A stretch of 64,000 nt of DNA, from assembly GCF_001741865.1 (NCBI RefSeq), contig NZ_CP017147.1, positions 3,029,001 to 3,093,000 on the forward strand. The letters are read 5' to 3'. This stretch comes from Bosea vaviloviae (lineage in GTDB: Bacteria > Pseudomonadota > Alphaproteobacteria > Rhizobiales > Beijerinckiaceae). Shown here piece after piece: positions 19,244 to 27,511 of this stretch (its first letter is position 1; each line of letters opens with the position of its first letter). Both the position numbers and the translations under genes were made by a program. The notes under the pieces are model-generated. The model saw only the letters and a list, made by a program, of their open reading frames with translations. It ran no database searches and was not told where the DNA came from.

Positions 19244-19942
19244 TTACCTGCCGAGGCCGGCTTCCTCGATCTGGCGGGCGACGCTTCCCGTCACCAGATC
19301 GATACCGGTTCGATACTGGCTCGGCATCCAGCGCTCCTTCGCCGGGCCGGCGGTGAGATCCATCTCCGTCGCAATGCGGCGTGTCAGAGGGGCTCTTGCA
19401 TAGGCATCGATCACGCTTTTCAGGAGGCGCGGGGTTGGATTGCTCATATCCGCTCCCTCGTCCGAGCGCTTCACTTGCGTCAGTTCCGCGACTGCGTCCG
19501 GCACCAGGCAATCGAGCTTGACGGTGGCGTGGAAGCGGTCCCCGGCCGGCTCGCTGCCGACCCTGCTGCCGACGGCCGTGCAGCGGACGCGTCTCGAGGT
19601 CTCGACGATGAATCTGGCCATCAATCGCTTCAGCTCGCTCCCCGAGGGATCGGTCTTCACGGTCAAGGTCGCCATTCGCTTGAGCTGCCACGCGATCGGG
19701 TCGTTGAACATCGTCATGTCGATGTAATCCCGGCCCTCGGATTCCGGCCGCAGTTCCTTGTTCAAGCGCATGGCCTTGTTCAGGCGCAAGGCGCTGGCGC
19801 GATCGAAATTGAGCCAGGTGCGATAATAGAGTTCCGCGGTCTGCTCGAGCGTCGGCTCGGAGGCCTTGGCGGGGAGGGCGCCCTGATATCCGGTCAGGGC
19901 CGCGATAAGCAGGACGGCTGAAGGAAGGCCGGTTTTTCTCAT
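19244..19942 (-). CDS. Secreted hypothetical protein
   Basis: A 232-residue protein with a plausible signal peptide (MRKTGLPSAVLLIAALTGYQ, cleavage near AKASE). The mature part has no domain I recognise. It contains ELYYRTWLNFDRAS near the N-terminus and two cysteines (RCTAVG, LDCLVPD) that could form a disulfide. I start at the ATG at 19942; the longer frame to 20161 has no signal-like start. A 14-bp tandem duplication lies just upstream. No operon partner. Function unknown. Confidence 0.7.
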   Translation of the reverse strand: MRKTGLPSAVLLIAALTGYQGALPAKASEPTLEQTAELYYRTWLNFDRASALRLNKAMRLNKELRPESEGRDYIDMTMFNDPIAWQLKRMATLTVKTDPSGSELKRLMARFIVETSRRVRCTAVGSRVGSEPAGDRFHATVKLDCLVPDAVAELTQVKRSDEGADMSNPTPRLLKSVIDAYARAPLTRRIATEMDLTAGPAKERWMPSQYRTGIDLVTGSVARQIEEAGLGR

Positions 19943-19944
19943 AT

Positions 19945-19972
19945 CTGATGCGTCGGTTCTGATGCGTCGGTT
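19945..19972. repeat. 14-bp tandem duplication
   Basis: CTGATGCGTCGGTT occurs twice in a row immediately upstream of the secreted-protein gene. Confidence 0.85.
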
Positions 19973-20190
19973 CTCGTCGGATGATGCCCGAAGCGTCGCA
20001 GAACGGCAGCCCTGCGACAAGCTTCTGGAGCTGCCATGGCGCGGCCTGACGGCCCGCCTCATGCGCTGGGCGCAGGTCTGCCGGCTCGCGGCCGCTTGGC
20101 AAGGAGCGTGAACAGCGCCGGTGTTCGGCTTGACGACGGTTCCATGGAAAATAACAATCAAATGAAATAATCCGCCTAGGGAGCACGGGC

Positions 20191-20613
20191 ATGGTCAACC
20201 AGAATTCCGCGCGAGGGCTTTTCCTCGCGGCGGTCGCGCTCTTCTTCATGCTGAATGCGCTGCGCTATCCGCTTGGTGATCTGGCCCATGCTGGCCCCGG
20301 GCTCTTCCCGCTCCTGCTGAGCGGCCCGCTGCTCGCCATCGCCTTGCTGATGATCCTGCAGGCGCGCCTGGCCGCTCCCGTGCCGCTCAGCTTCAACCTC
20401 AAGAACATCGCGCTGATCATGCTCGGGCTGGTGGCCTTCGTCATGGGGGCCCAGCTCGCCAACGCCGCCTTGGGGATCGTCCTGATGGTCTTCATCGCCG
20501 GCTTTGCGGCGGCGACCTATTCCTGGACGCGCAACCTCAAGATCGCGCTCGGCCTCATCGTCGTGGCCTATGGCTTCGAGCATTTCCTCGGCCTCAATCT
20601 GAGGCTCTTCTGA
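20191..20613 (+). CDS. Tripartite tricarboxylate transporter small permease, TctB family
   Basis: A 140-residue protein with four membrane segments, the length and topology of TctB. The N-terminus RGLFLAAVALFFMLNALRYP is followed by AHAGPGLFPLLLSG, the family's short PGxFP-type motif. AGGGAG lies 7 bp before the ATG. The stop overlaps the start of tctA (TGATG), so translation is coupled. No TctC receptor is adjacent; the Bug protein near 3.2 kb may or may not be its partner. Confidence 0.9.
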   Translation: MVNQNSARGLFLAAVALFFMLNALRYPLGDLAHAGPGLFPLLLSGPLLAIALLMILQARLAAPVPLSFNLKNIALIMLGLVAFVMGAQLANAALGIVLMVFIAGFAAATYSWTRNLKIALGLIVVAYGFEHFLGLNLRLF

Positions 20614-22121
20614 TGGAAATCCTGCATAATCTCGCCTTCGGCTTCGAGCATGCGCTGACGCCGGAGAACCTGCTCTATTGCGCCGTCGGCTGCGTGGTCG
20701 GCACGCTGGTCGGCCTGCTGCCGGGGCTGGGGCCATTGGCGACGATCAGCCTGCTCCTGCCATTGACCTATTCGCTGCCGACCGGCGGCGCGCTGATCAT
20801 GCTCGCGGGCATCTATTACGGCGCCCAATATGGCGACAGCGTCAGCGCCATCACCATGAAGATCCCCCATGCCAGCAGCATCGTGGCCTGCATCGACGGC
20901 TACCAGATGACGCTGAAGGGCAAGACCGGCCTTGCCCTCTTCACCGCCGGCGTCTCGAGTTTCATCGGCGGGACGGTGGCGATCCTCGTGCTGGCGAGCC
21001 TTGCGCCGACGCTGGGCCAGGTCGCCCTGCTGTTCGGCCCCACCGATTATTGCGCGCTGATGCTGGTCGGCTTCGTCTGCGTCAGCTTCATCACCACCGG
21101 CAGCCTGCTGAACGGGCTGGCGATGTGCCTGCTCGGGGTGTTGCTGGGGCAGGTCGGCACCGATCTGGAGACCGGCCTGGAGCGCTTCACCTTCGGGCTG
21201 CCCTCGCTCACCGACGGCGTCAGCCTCGTCAGCCTGGCGCTGGGCTGCTTCGGCATCGCCGAGATCACCAAGAACCTCGATGCGCGCGAGGAGCGCACCC
21301 CCTTCAACGGCAAGATCCACCTGATGCCGACCTGGCCGGAGTTCAAGCGCATTATCCCGAGCGCGCTGCGCGGCAGCATCGTCGGCTCCTTCCTTGGCAT
21401 CCTGCCGGGCGGCGGCCCGGTGATCGCGCAATTCGCCGCCTATGCCCTCGACAAGAAAGTCAGCAAATACAAGGACGAGATCGGCTCCGGCGCGATCGAG
21501 GGCGTCGCGGGACAGGCGGCGGCCGACGAGGCGGCGGCTCGCACCAGCTTCATTCCTCTGATGAGCATCGGCATCCCCGAGAACGCCGTCATGGCGCTGA
21601 TGATGGCGGCTTTCATCATCAAGGGGATTCAGCCGGGCCCGAACATGATCGCCAAGCATCCCGACCTGTTCTGGGGCCTCGTCGCCAGCATGTGGGTCGG
21701 AAACTGCTTCCTGCTGATCTTGAACGTGCCGCTGGTGCGGTTCTGGCTCTCGGTCTTCAAGATACCCTACAACGTGCTGTTCCCGTCGATCCTGTTCTTC
21801 TGTTGCATCGGCACGTTCAGCGTCAACAACAGCCTCAACGACATCTTCACGACGGCGGCGTTCGGCCTGATCGGCTACACCATGATGCGCCTGTCGCTCG
21901 ATCCGGCGCCGATGATGCTCGGCTTCATCCTCGGGCCGATGCTGGAAGAGTATTTCCGCCGCGCAATGATCATCAGCCGGGGCAGCTTCACGACCTTCTT
22001 CGTGCATCCGATCAGCGCGACGCTGCTCTGCCTGATCGGGCTGTTCTTCGCCCTTCAGCTGTTCCTGGCGTTCCGAGCCAGGCGGACGGTGGCGGTCGCA
22101 GCGCCCGCCGCATCGGGGTGA
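20613..22121 (+). CDS. Tripartite tricarboxylate transporter large permease, TctA family
   Basis: A 502-residue polytopic membrane protein, full length for TctA. Landmarks include VGTLVGLLPGLGPLATISLL near the N-terminus, MLAGIYYGAQYGDSVSAI, IVGSFLGILPGGGPVIAQFA and MSIGIPENAVMALMMAAFII. These Gly/Pro-rich loops define the family and probably form the ion and substrate path. It is translationally coupled to tctB. Transport of citrate, tricarballylate, phthalate-like acids or similar is known for the family; the ligand here is unknown. An A element follows 41 bp downstream. Confidence 0.93.
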   Translation: MEILHNLAFGFEHALTPENLLYCAVGCVVGTLVGLLPGLGPLATISLLLPLTYSLPTGGALIMLAGIYYGAQYGDSVSAITMKIPHASSIVACIDGYQMTLKGKTGLALFTAGVSSFIGGTVAILVLASLAPTLGQVALLFGPTDYCALMLVGFVCVSFITTGSLLNGLAMCLLGVLLGQVGTDLETGLERFTFGLPSLTDGVSLVSLALGCFGIAEITKNLDAREERTPFNGKIHLMPTWPEFKRIIPSALRGSIVGSFLGILPGGGPVIAQFAAYALDKKVSKYKDEIGSGAIEGVAGQAAADEAAARTSFIPLMSIGIPENAVMALMMAAFIIKGIQPGPNMIAKHPDLFWGLVASMWVGNCFLLILNVPLVRFWLSVFKIPYNVLFPSILFFCCIGTFSVNNSLNDIFTTAAFGLIGYTMMRLSLDPAPMMLGFILGPMLEEYFRRAMIISRGSFTTFFVHPISATLLCLIGLFFALQLFLAFRARRTVAVAAPAASG

Positions 22122-22161
22122 GCGCTGGTGGCTCCACGTCCGCTGTACGCGTCGCGTTACC

Positions 22162-22249
22162 CGTCATTGCGAGGAGCGTCAGCGACGAAGCAATCCAGGG
22201 GGACGTGGAGCCAGACCTTCTGGATTGCTTCGCTTCGCTCGCAATGACG
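22162..22249. repeat. Palindromic repeat, A element
   Basis: CGTCATTGCGAGGAGCGTCA opens the element and GCTCGCAATGACG closes it. It lies between the end of tctA and the L,D-transpeptidase terminator. Confidence 0.85.
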
Positions 22250-22313
22250 GTTCGGGCTGCGTGGAAAACACTCCAGACGCGCGACGGCGATCCCGCTGCC
22301 CATCAGGACAAAC

Positions 22314-22343
22314 GCAAAGGCCGGCGTCACCGCCGGCCTTTGC
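22314..22343 (-). terminator. Probable terminator of the L,D-transpeptidase gene
   Basis: A perfect 13-bp stem, GCAAAGGCCGGCG / CGCCGGCCTTTGC, with a TCAC loop, 45 bp past the stop codon. The following U tract is short (GTTTGT), and the hairpin could also serve tctA on the other strand. Confidence 0.6.
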
Positions 22344-22387
22344 TTTGGAAACGGGCTTCTTTCGAGACCCGGTGTGTCTCTTGCCGC

Positions 22388-22969
22388 TCAGCGGGCGACG
22401 ACGACCCGGGTGCCGACCTTGGCGCGCTCATAGAGGTCGATGACGTCCTCGTTCAGCATGCGGATGCAGCCGGAGGAGACCGCCTGGCCGATCGTCTCCG
22501 GCTCGTTCGAGCCGTGGATGCGGTACAGCGTCGAGCCGAGATACATGGCACGCGCGCCAAGCGGGTTCTCCGGGCCGCCGGGCATGAAGCGCGGCAGGTC
22601 GGGGCGGCGCTTCAGCATCTGCGAGGGCGGCGTCCAGCTCGGCCATTCCGCCTTGCGGGTGATGCTCTGCGAGCCGGCCCAGTCGAAGCCGGGGCGGCCG
22701 ACGCCGACGCCGTAGCGCATCGCCTTGCCGTCGGGCATCACATAGTAAAGCCGGCGCTCGCTGGTGTTGATCACGATGGTGCCGGGGCGCTGCTTGCCGT
22801 CATAGGAGACGAGCTCGCGCGGGATCGCGGTCGCCTGCGCCTTGGCCGGGTCGGCGGTCTGCATCAGCGGCTGGCGCGTCAGCGGGTCGATCTCATAGGC
22901 ATGGGCGGAGGTGGCAGCCGCGAGCAGGCCAAGCCCGGCAAGCGTGGCCATACGGAAGAAACGGTTCAT
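22388..22969 (-). CDS. Secreted L,D-transpeptidase (YkuD domain)
   Basis: A 193-residue exported enzyme that forms 3-3 peptidoglycan crosslinks or anchors envelope proteins. The signal peptide MNRFFRMATLAGLGLLAAAT ends near SAHAYE. The catalytic domain has the YkuD signature: a histidine in YRIHGSNEPETIG and the nucleophile in AVSSGCIRMLNEDV. ENPLGARAMYL is also typical. The start at 22969 puts the signal peptide at the N-terminus; the frame upstream is open through a palindromic repeat and is not coding. A likely terminator follows. Confidence 0.93.
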   Translation of the reverse strand: MNRFFRMATLAGLGLLAAATSAHAYEIDPLTRQPLMQTADPAKAQATAIPRELVSYDGKQRPGTIVINTSERRLYYVMPDGKAMRYGVGVGRPGFDWAGSQSITRKAEWPSWTPPSQMLKRRPDLPRFMPGGPENPLGARAMYLGSTLYRIHGSNEPETIGQAVSSGCIRMLNEDVIDLYERAKVGTRVVVAR

Positions 22970-22994
22970 CGGGACCTCGGACGGATGGCGGGGA

Positions 22995-23120
22995 GCGCTA
23001 GAGCAGGATGCGAAAAAGTGGGAACCGGTTTTTCGCATCGATCCTGCTCTCACTTTTAGATGAGAGACGGATTCAGATTTCAAATGGGATCACTTCGTGA
23101 TTCCATTTGAAATCATCCGG
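22995..23120. repeat. Two adjacent palindromes (F element)
   Basis: GAGCAGGATGCGAAAAAGTG pairs with TTTTTCGCATCGATCCTGCTC (about 23001-23050). A second palindrome, ATTTCAAATGGGATCAC..GTGATTCCATTTGAAAT, follows at about 23073-23115. This occupies most of the gap between the L,D-transpeptidase and the lytic transglycosylase; the rest shows no feature. Similar inverted repeats recur in Hyphomicrobiales genomes as far as I recall. Confidence 0.75.
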
Positions 23121-23284
23121 CTCTCGGCTCGAAGTTGACCCAAATGTGTCAACATCTCCTCAATTTTCTGTCAGAGCGGCTCGGTCGGCGCAATTGCGCC
23201 ACCATCACATCGGTGCGAGGTCAGGGGCTTTGACGCGCTCCGTTGCGCGTGAGCAACAGGCCGCAAGTCGGCTCAGCTCTCGCC

Positions 23285-24196
23285 TCAGCTTTTCAGCACC
23301 ACGCAGGCGCCCCGGTTGTCCTGGATGCGCCGGCACAGGGCGGTGGCTTGCGCCCGAGTCGCTGCCGGCAATCTGACCCGGTAGAAGGCGCGCGTGCCCC
23401 GGCTGCGCAGCCTTGTGCCGATCACCATCGGGGAGAGATCGGCAAGGATGGCGCGATGCCGGGCGCTCGCCCGTTGAAAGGCTGAAAGCGCGCGCGCCTT
23501 CGAGAAATTGGCCGCGAGCTGCACGCCCCAGGGCGCGAAGGGCGCCTCCGCGATGGCAAGCGCGCCGCGTCCCGCGCGGATCAGCGCGACCGTGGTCAGG
23601 CACGGCGCCTGGCTGTCCGGGCTTGCTGGCCGGGCGGGGCGGGTTTCGCCCTCGGCCGCCGCCCGCGCGTCCTCGGACCAGGCCTCGGCGGTCGCGCCGG
23701 TGATCGAGAGGACGTAGTTTTCGGTCTCGGCGGGCAGGAAGCCGCGTCCCGCGATCCAGATCGAGACGCGGGTGGGGCCGCCATTATAGGCTGCTGCCGC
23801 CAGCCCCCAATTGCCGAAGCGCTGGCGCAGATCGCTGAGGAAATGCGCCGCCTTGGGCACGGCCTGCTCGGGGTCGAACGGGTCGGCGAGCCCGCGCTCG
23901 CGCGCCGTGCCGGGCATGAACTGTGCCACGCCCTGCGCGCCGGCCGGGCTGGTGACGGTTGGGCGAAAACTCGATTCCTGGAAGATCAACCGCGTCAGGA
24001 AGCCGGCGGGAACGGCCTGCGCCGCCGCGGCATCGTCGATCAGGCGACAGAGCGCGGCATCGATGCCCGAGGAGGGTGGCTCCTGCGCCAAAATAGGCGA
24101 GCCACCCAGCAGGGCAAGCATCAGGCCGGGCAGGAGTAAGCCGGGCAGGAATAAGCCGGGGACGAGCCATGGCCGCCTTGTCATGCCGCGCACCAT
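23285..24196 (-). CDS. Lytic transglycosylase (SLT domain) with C-terminal SPOR-like segment
   Basis: About 303 residues. A signal peptide with a Leu/Pro/Gly-rich core leads to an SLT lysozyme-like domain: catalytic glutamate in RLIFQESSFRPT, then SPAGAQGVAQFMPGTA and LAAAAYNGGPTRV, all canonical. The last 60 residues (RAFYRVRLPAATRAQATALC) resemble a SPOR peptidoglycan-binding repeat. It cleaves glycan strands to anhydro-muropeptides in the periplasm. The ATG at 24196 has AGGA with 6-bp spacing; another ATG two codons upstream (24202) touches the same site. The signal peptide contains a 15-bp tandem repeat that encodes the repeated LPGLLL pattern. Confidence 0.9.
   Translation of the reverse strand: MVRGMTRRPWLVPGLFLPGLLLPGLMLALLGGSPILAQEPPSSGIDAALCRLIDDAAAAQAVPAGFLTRLIFQESSFRPTVTSPAGAQGVAQFMPGTARERGLADPFDPEQAVPKAAHFLSDLRQRFGNWGLAAAAYNGGPTRVSIWIAGRGFLPAETENYVLSITGATAEAWSEDARAAAEGETRPARPASPDSQAPCLTTVALIRAGRGALAIAEAPFAPWGVQLAANFSKARALSAFQRASARHRAILADLSPMVIGTRLRSRGTRAFYRVRLPAATRAQATALCRRIQDNRGACVVLKS
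24125..24160. repeat. 15-bp tandem repeat inside a signal-peptide coding region
   Basis: GCCGGGCAGGAGTAA (24125-24139) and GCCGGGCAGGAATAA (24140-24154), plus a partial third, encode the repeated LLPG of the transglycosylase signal peptide. Confidence 0.85.
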
Positions 24197-24214
24197 CTCC
24201 ATTCCTGCGCTGAC

Positions 24215-24574
24215 TCAGGCGGAACGCTTGGCTGCGACCGCGGTGATCTCGATCGCATAGCCCGGCGAGGCCAGCTCCGCCTGCACCGTCGCCCGCGCCG
24301 GGGCATTGCCGGGCGCGACCCAGGCGTCCCAGACCGCGTTCATCTCACCGATCGCCTTGATATTGGTCAGGAAGATCTGGACGCTGAGGATGCGCTCCTT
24401 GCCGCTGCCGGCAGCCTCCAGCGTTTCCTCCAGCAAAGCGAGAACCTCCTGCGTCTGCTCCGTGAGCGAGGCGCCTTGCGTCTTCTCCGCGCAGTGCCCG
24501 GCCAGGAAGACGATGCCGTTGAAGGCGGCGGAATCGCACCAGCGCGGCGTCAACCCGGTCCGTTCGATGGTCAT
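24215..24574 (-). CDS. RidA family protein (YjgF/YER057c/UK114)
   Basis: A 119-residue RidA-type protein. The conserved arginine is in NAPARATVQAELA, and the glycine-rich turn FLAGHCAEKTQGAS and LTNIKAIGEMNAVWDAWV match the family. Canonical RidA hydrolyses reactive enamine/imine intermediates to 2-oxo acids. This copy belongs to a divergent subgroup ending ITAVAAKRSA and may act on a different substrate. It lies 18 bp upstream of the lytic transglycosylase start on the same strand, but no functional link is evident. Confidence 0.9.
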   Translation of the reverse strand: MTIERTGLTPRWCDSAAFNGIVFLAGHCAEKTQGASLTEQTQEVLALLEETLEAAGSGKERILSVQIFLTNIKAIGEMNAVWDAWVAPGNAPARATVQAELASPGYAIEITAVAAKRSA

Positions 24575-24773
24575 GTCTTCAATTCCTCATCCTGGATCAC
24601 GTCCGAATCCGAAAAGTGCGATCGATCCTAAAAAGCCGTGAGCGTTGCTCTCGTCGGTCCAAGCGCCTGCTTACCCTCAATGTCGCGCAGCCGACAGGCC
24701 CCGATGTCGCGGCGTCCACAAAGGGGAGGGCTGCGCCTTGCCGGGTGGCACCGCCGCACCCTACTCAAGCGGG

Positions 24774-26243
24774 ATGACAAGAGCCGCCTTGCACTGGTTC
24801 CGGGACGATCTGAGGCTCGCCGATAATCCGGGGCTCGCCGCCGCGACCGCTCATGGCCCGACCCTGTGCCTCTATATCCTCGACGAGGGCGGCGAGCGCC
24901 GTCGCCTCGGTGGCGCCTCGCGATGGTGGCTGGCGCAATCGCTGCGCGCGCTCTCCGCCTCTCTTCGCGAGAGGGGCGCCGAACTCGTGGTGATGCGCGC
25001 AGATCCCGCCGATCTCCTGCCGAAGCTCGTGGCGGAGGCCGGAATCGATCTCGTGACCTGGAGCCGACGCTATGAGGCGGCCGCGATCGCGCTCGATCGC
25101 GATCTAAAGGAGACGCTGGTCGGCGCGGGCGTCACCGTGCGCAGCTTCAACAGCCATCTCCTCAACGAGCCCTGGCAGGTGTCGAGCAAGCTCGGCGAGC
25201 CTATGAAGGTGTTCACGCCCTATTGGCGCGCGGCGCGTGCCAAGGGCGAGCCGGCTGCGCCAGAGCCCGCGCCGCAGCGCATTTTGCCCCTGCCGCTCCC
25301 GCGCGCGCTCGCAAGGGCGGCGGTCGACCTCACCGATCTTGCGCTCGAGCCTGCCAGGCCGGACTGGGCCGGCGGCCTGCGCGCCGAATGGACGCCAGGA
25401 GAGGCGGGCGCGGCCGAGCGGCTGGGTGATTTTCTCTCCGGCTCGCTCGGGGGCTATGGCGAAGGGCGCAACCGGCCTGATTGTGTCTCGACATCGCGGC
25501 TTTCGCCGCATCTGCGCTTCGGCGAGATCGGCCCCCGCCAGATCTGGCATGCCTGCCAGACGGCGTCAGCGGCCGGCATGGCGGCGGGCGGCGCGTCCGA
25601 TATCGACAAGTTCCTCTCGGAAATCGGCTGGCGCGAGTTCTCCTACCATCTGTTGTTCTACAATCCCGAGCTTGCGACGAAGAACTACAATGCCCGCTTC
25701 GACGCCTTTCCCTGGGCCCCGGAGACGCAGGCGCTGAAGCGCTGGCAGCGTGGCCAGACCGGCTATCCGCTGGTCGATGCCGGCATGCGCGAGCTCTGGG
25801 CGACCGGCTGGATGCATAACCGGGTGCGCATGGTCGTGGCCTCCTTCCTGATCAAGCATCTGCTGATCGACTGGAGGCAGGGCGAGGACTGGTTCTGGGA
25901 TACGCTTGTCGATGCCGACCCGGCCAGCAACGCCGCAAGCTGGCAATGGGTCGCGGGCTCGGGCGCGGATGCGGCGCCCTATTACCGCATCTTCAACCCG
26001 GTGACGCAGGGCGAGAAATTCGATCCCAGAGGCGATTATGTGCGCCGCTGGGTGCCCGAACTCGCTGATCTCGACGACGCCGCCATCCACACGCCTTGGC
26101 AGGCCAGTGCCTCGGCCCTGCGCGATGCCGGTGTTAGCCTGGGCGAAACCTATCCGATGCCCGTCATCGACCTCGCCTTCGGACGCCAGCGCGCGCTCGA
26201 CGCGCTGGCTTCGGTGTCCGGCGAGACCGTCTTAAGTCGCTAG
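24774..26243 (+). CDS. phrB: Deoxyribodipyrimidine photolyase (class I cryptochrome/photolyase)
   Basis: A 489-residue flavoprotein that uses light to repair UV-induced pyrimidine dimers. The N-terminal antenna domain starts ALHWFRDDLRLADNPGL. The FAD domain contains STSRLSPHLRFGEIGPRQIW, EIGWREFSYHLLF, WMHNRVRMVVASFLIKHLL and NAASWQWVAGSGADAAPYYR, all standard for class I CPD photolyases. Length is normal. The start at 24774 aligns with the usual N-terminus; the upstream open frame is not conserved in character. It converges with a small secreted protein 3 bp downstream. Confidence 0.95.
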   Translation: MTRAALHWFRDDLRLADNPGLAAATAHGPTLCLYILDEGGERRRLGGASRWWLAQSLRALSASLRERGAELVVMRADPADLLPKLVAEAGIDLVTWSRRYEAAAIALDRDLKETLVGAGVTVRSFNSHLLNEPWQVSSKLGEPMKVFTPYWRAARAKGEPAAPEPAPQRILPLPLPRALARAAVDLTDLALEPARPDWAGGLRAEWTPGEAGAAERLGDFLSGSLGGYGEGRNRPDCVSTSRLSPHLRFGEIGPRQIWHACQTASAAGMAAGGASDIDKFLSEIGWREFSYHLLFYNPELATKNYNARFDAFPWAPETQALKRWQRGQTGYPLVDAGMRELWATGWMHNRVRMVVASFLIKHLLIDWRQGEDWFWDTLVDADPASNAASWQWVAGSGADAAPYYRIFNPVTQGEKFDPRGDYVRRWVPELADLDDAAIHTPWQASASALRDAGVSLGETYPMPVIDLAFGRQRALDALASVSGETVLSR

Positions 26244-26246
26244 CCG

Positions 26247-26564
26247 CTACTGAATGCCGCCGCGCTTGGGGCCGAAGCCCTCGATGAAACAGCTACAGGG
26301 GGCGTTGACCGGCCCGGGCCGCGTCTCGCAGGAGCCGCGCGAGGTCACGCACATTTCGCCGAAGCGGCGCTGGCGATAGCCGCGATCATCGTCATAGCGC
26401 GGCCGCCGGCGCTCATATTCCCAGTCGCGCGGCGGCGGCGGCCGGTCGTAATCGTAGCGCGGCGGGGGCGGGCGGCCATAGGGGTCGTAATACTGCGCCT
26501 GGGCGGCGGTTCCCGACAGGGCGGCCAGCCCCGCCAAGGCGACCAACGCAAAAATCCTCGACAT
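26247..26564 (-). CDS. Small secreted Pro/Arg/Tyr-rich protein
   Basis: A 105-residue protein with a clear signal peptide (MSRIFALVALAGLAALSGTA, cleavage near AQAQ). The middle is low-complexity, rich in Pro, Tyr, Asp and Arg (YGRPPPPRYDYDRPPPPRD). The C-terminus has four cysteines in MCVTSRGSCETR and APCSCFIEG, suggesting a small disulfide-stabilised domain. GGGAG lies 6 bp before the ATG. Similar small periplasmic proteins are common in Hyphomicrobiales; the function is unknown. Confidence 0.75.
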   Translation of the reverse strand: MSRIFALVALAGLAALSGTAAQAQYYDPYGRPPPPRYDYDRPPPPRDWEYERRRPRYDDDRGYRQRRFGEMCVTSRGSCETRPGPVNAPCSCFIEGFGPKRGGIQ

Positions 26565-26718
26565 GGCGAACTCCCTTCCCGATTGCCGTGACCGGCCGTG
26601 AGGCCGAACAAAGGCGCAAACTGCACGCCAGGACATGAACACAGCCTGACGGGTGATGTTCCGTGTGGTGAGGGATGCTGCGGCTAGACCAGACTACGGC
26701 TCTGCCGTATAAGATCGC

Positions 26719-26884
26719 ATGCATACCGTCTTGCTGACTTCGGTATTTCGGCGGCGACGACGTGCCGCTCTTCCTGCTGGCGCTGATCGACAAGGGCAAG
26801 CGCGCCAATAGCGGAACGACCTCGCGAAGCTGCTGCCGAAGATCGCGGAAGCCTACAGAGCTCAAGCGCAGACAGGAGGCCAGT
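26719..26884 (+). pseudogene. Remnant of a RelE/HigB-type toxin
   Basis: Three pieces in different frames resemble a RelE/HigB-type toxin: an N-terminal stub MHTVLLTSVF from 26719; then GGDDVPLFLLALIDKGKRAN (frame 2, from about 26750); then LAKLLPKIAEAYRAQ back in frame 1, ending at the TGA at 26882. The middle and C-terminal pieces match the end of HigB-type toxins. The N-terminal body is deleted and the rest is frameshifted, so no active toxin can be made. The antitoxin gene 3 bp downstream is intact. Confidence 0.65.
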
Positions 26885-26887
26885 GAC

Positions 26888-27178
26888 ATGACGAAGTTCG
26901 GCCAGGACTTGATCGAGAGCGCCAACGAGGCGCTGGCAATTGCGCAAGGCAAGGCGAAGCCGGCCCGTACGATTACGGTGGAGACGGTCGACGTAGCCGC
27001 GATCCGCAAGCGGCTCGGGCTGTCTCAGGATGCCTTTGCGAAGAAATTCGGCTTGAGCGTCGCGACGCTCCGCGATTGGGAGCAGGGCCGGCGGCAGATG
27101 GACCGCACGGCCCAAGCCTTCCTCAAGGTGATCGACCGGGCGCCGGAGGCGGTGGAGAAGGCGCTGAAGGCGGCCTGA
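26888..27178 (+). CDS. HigA-like XRE family antitoxin (orphan)
   Basis: A 96-residue protein. The N-terminal half (FGQDLIESANEALAIAQGKA) is the usual antitoxin lead. The helix-turn-helix is IRKRLGLSQDAFAKKFGLSV followed by TLRDWEQGRRQMD. The C-terminus AFLKVIDRAPEAVEKAL is typical of HigA antitoxins paired with RelE/HigB-type toxins. ACAGGAGG ends 8 bp before the ATG. Its partner toxin directly upstream is a frameshifted remnant, so this is an orphan, possibly retained as a transcriptional regulator. Confidence 0.87.
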   Translation: MTKFGQDLIESANEALAIAQGKAKPARTITVETVDVAAIRKRLGLSQDAFAKKFGLSVATLRDWEQGRRQMDRTAQAFLKVIDRAPEAVEKALKAA

Positions 27179-27295
27179 CCCTCACCGCCACACCGGCAAG
27201 AGCCGCAGCCGGTGCGGTGATCGCGGTCATCTTCGACGTGGCCAACGACCCCGGTCCGCAAATGGATCCGCGGAGTCGCGCGCATCGAATGGATC

Positions 27296-27511
27296 GTGGA
27301 TCGAGGTGTGAGAAATGAACCGTTGGACTGCCGCGTCTATGTGACGGCTGAGCTTGCTGGCTTGGCTGCCGCAGCTTTTTCGTTGACTGAAAGAGCTTCG
27401 CACATTGCGGCTGTGGCCCTGCGGGACGAGACTAGGGCCGGGCAAAAGACCGGACGTACTTCGCCAGCTGCGATACGGTCCAAATGGCTGTACGGGTCCG
27501 AAAGACGCTAG
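27296..27511 (+). pseudogene. C-terminal fragment of a phage terminase large subunit (GpA type)
   Basis: The frame reads GVRNEPLDCRVYVTAELAGL. RNExLDCRVYA is the hallmark near the C-terminus of GpA-type terminase large subunits, such as lambda gpA. Only about 70 residues remain; the ATPase and nuclease domains are absent upstream, where 27179-27295 shows nothing coding. I read it as the tail of a deleted prophage packaging gene. The fragment's end overlaps the 3' end of the next gene on the other strand by 4 bp. Confidence 0.5.

Noticed and set aside
20678..23059. A 793-codon plus-strand frame overlapping tctA in another frame
   Set aside because: tctA in the other frame has all family motifs; this one is Arg/His-rich and runs through a repeat and an antisense gene.
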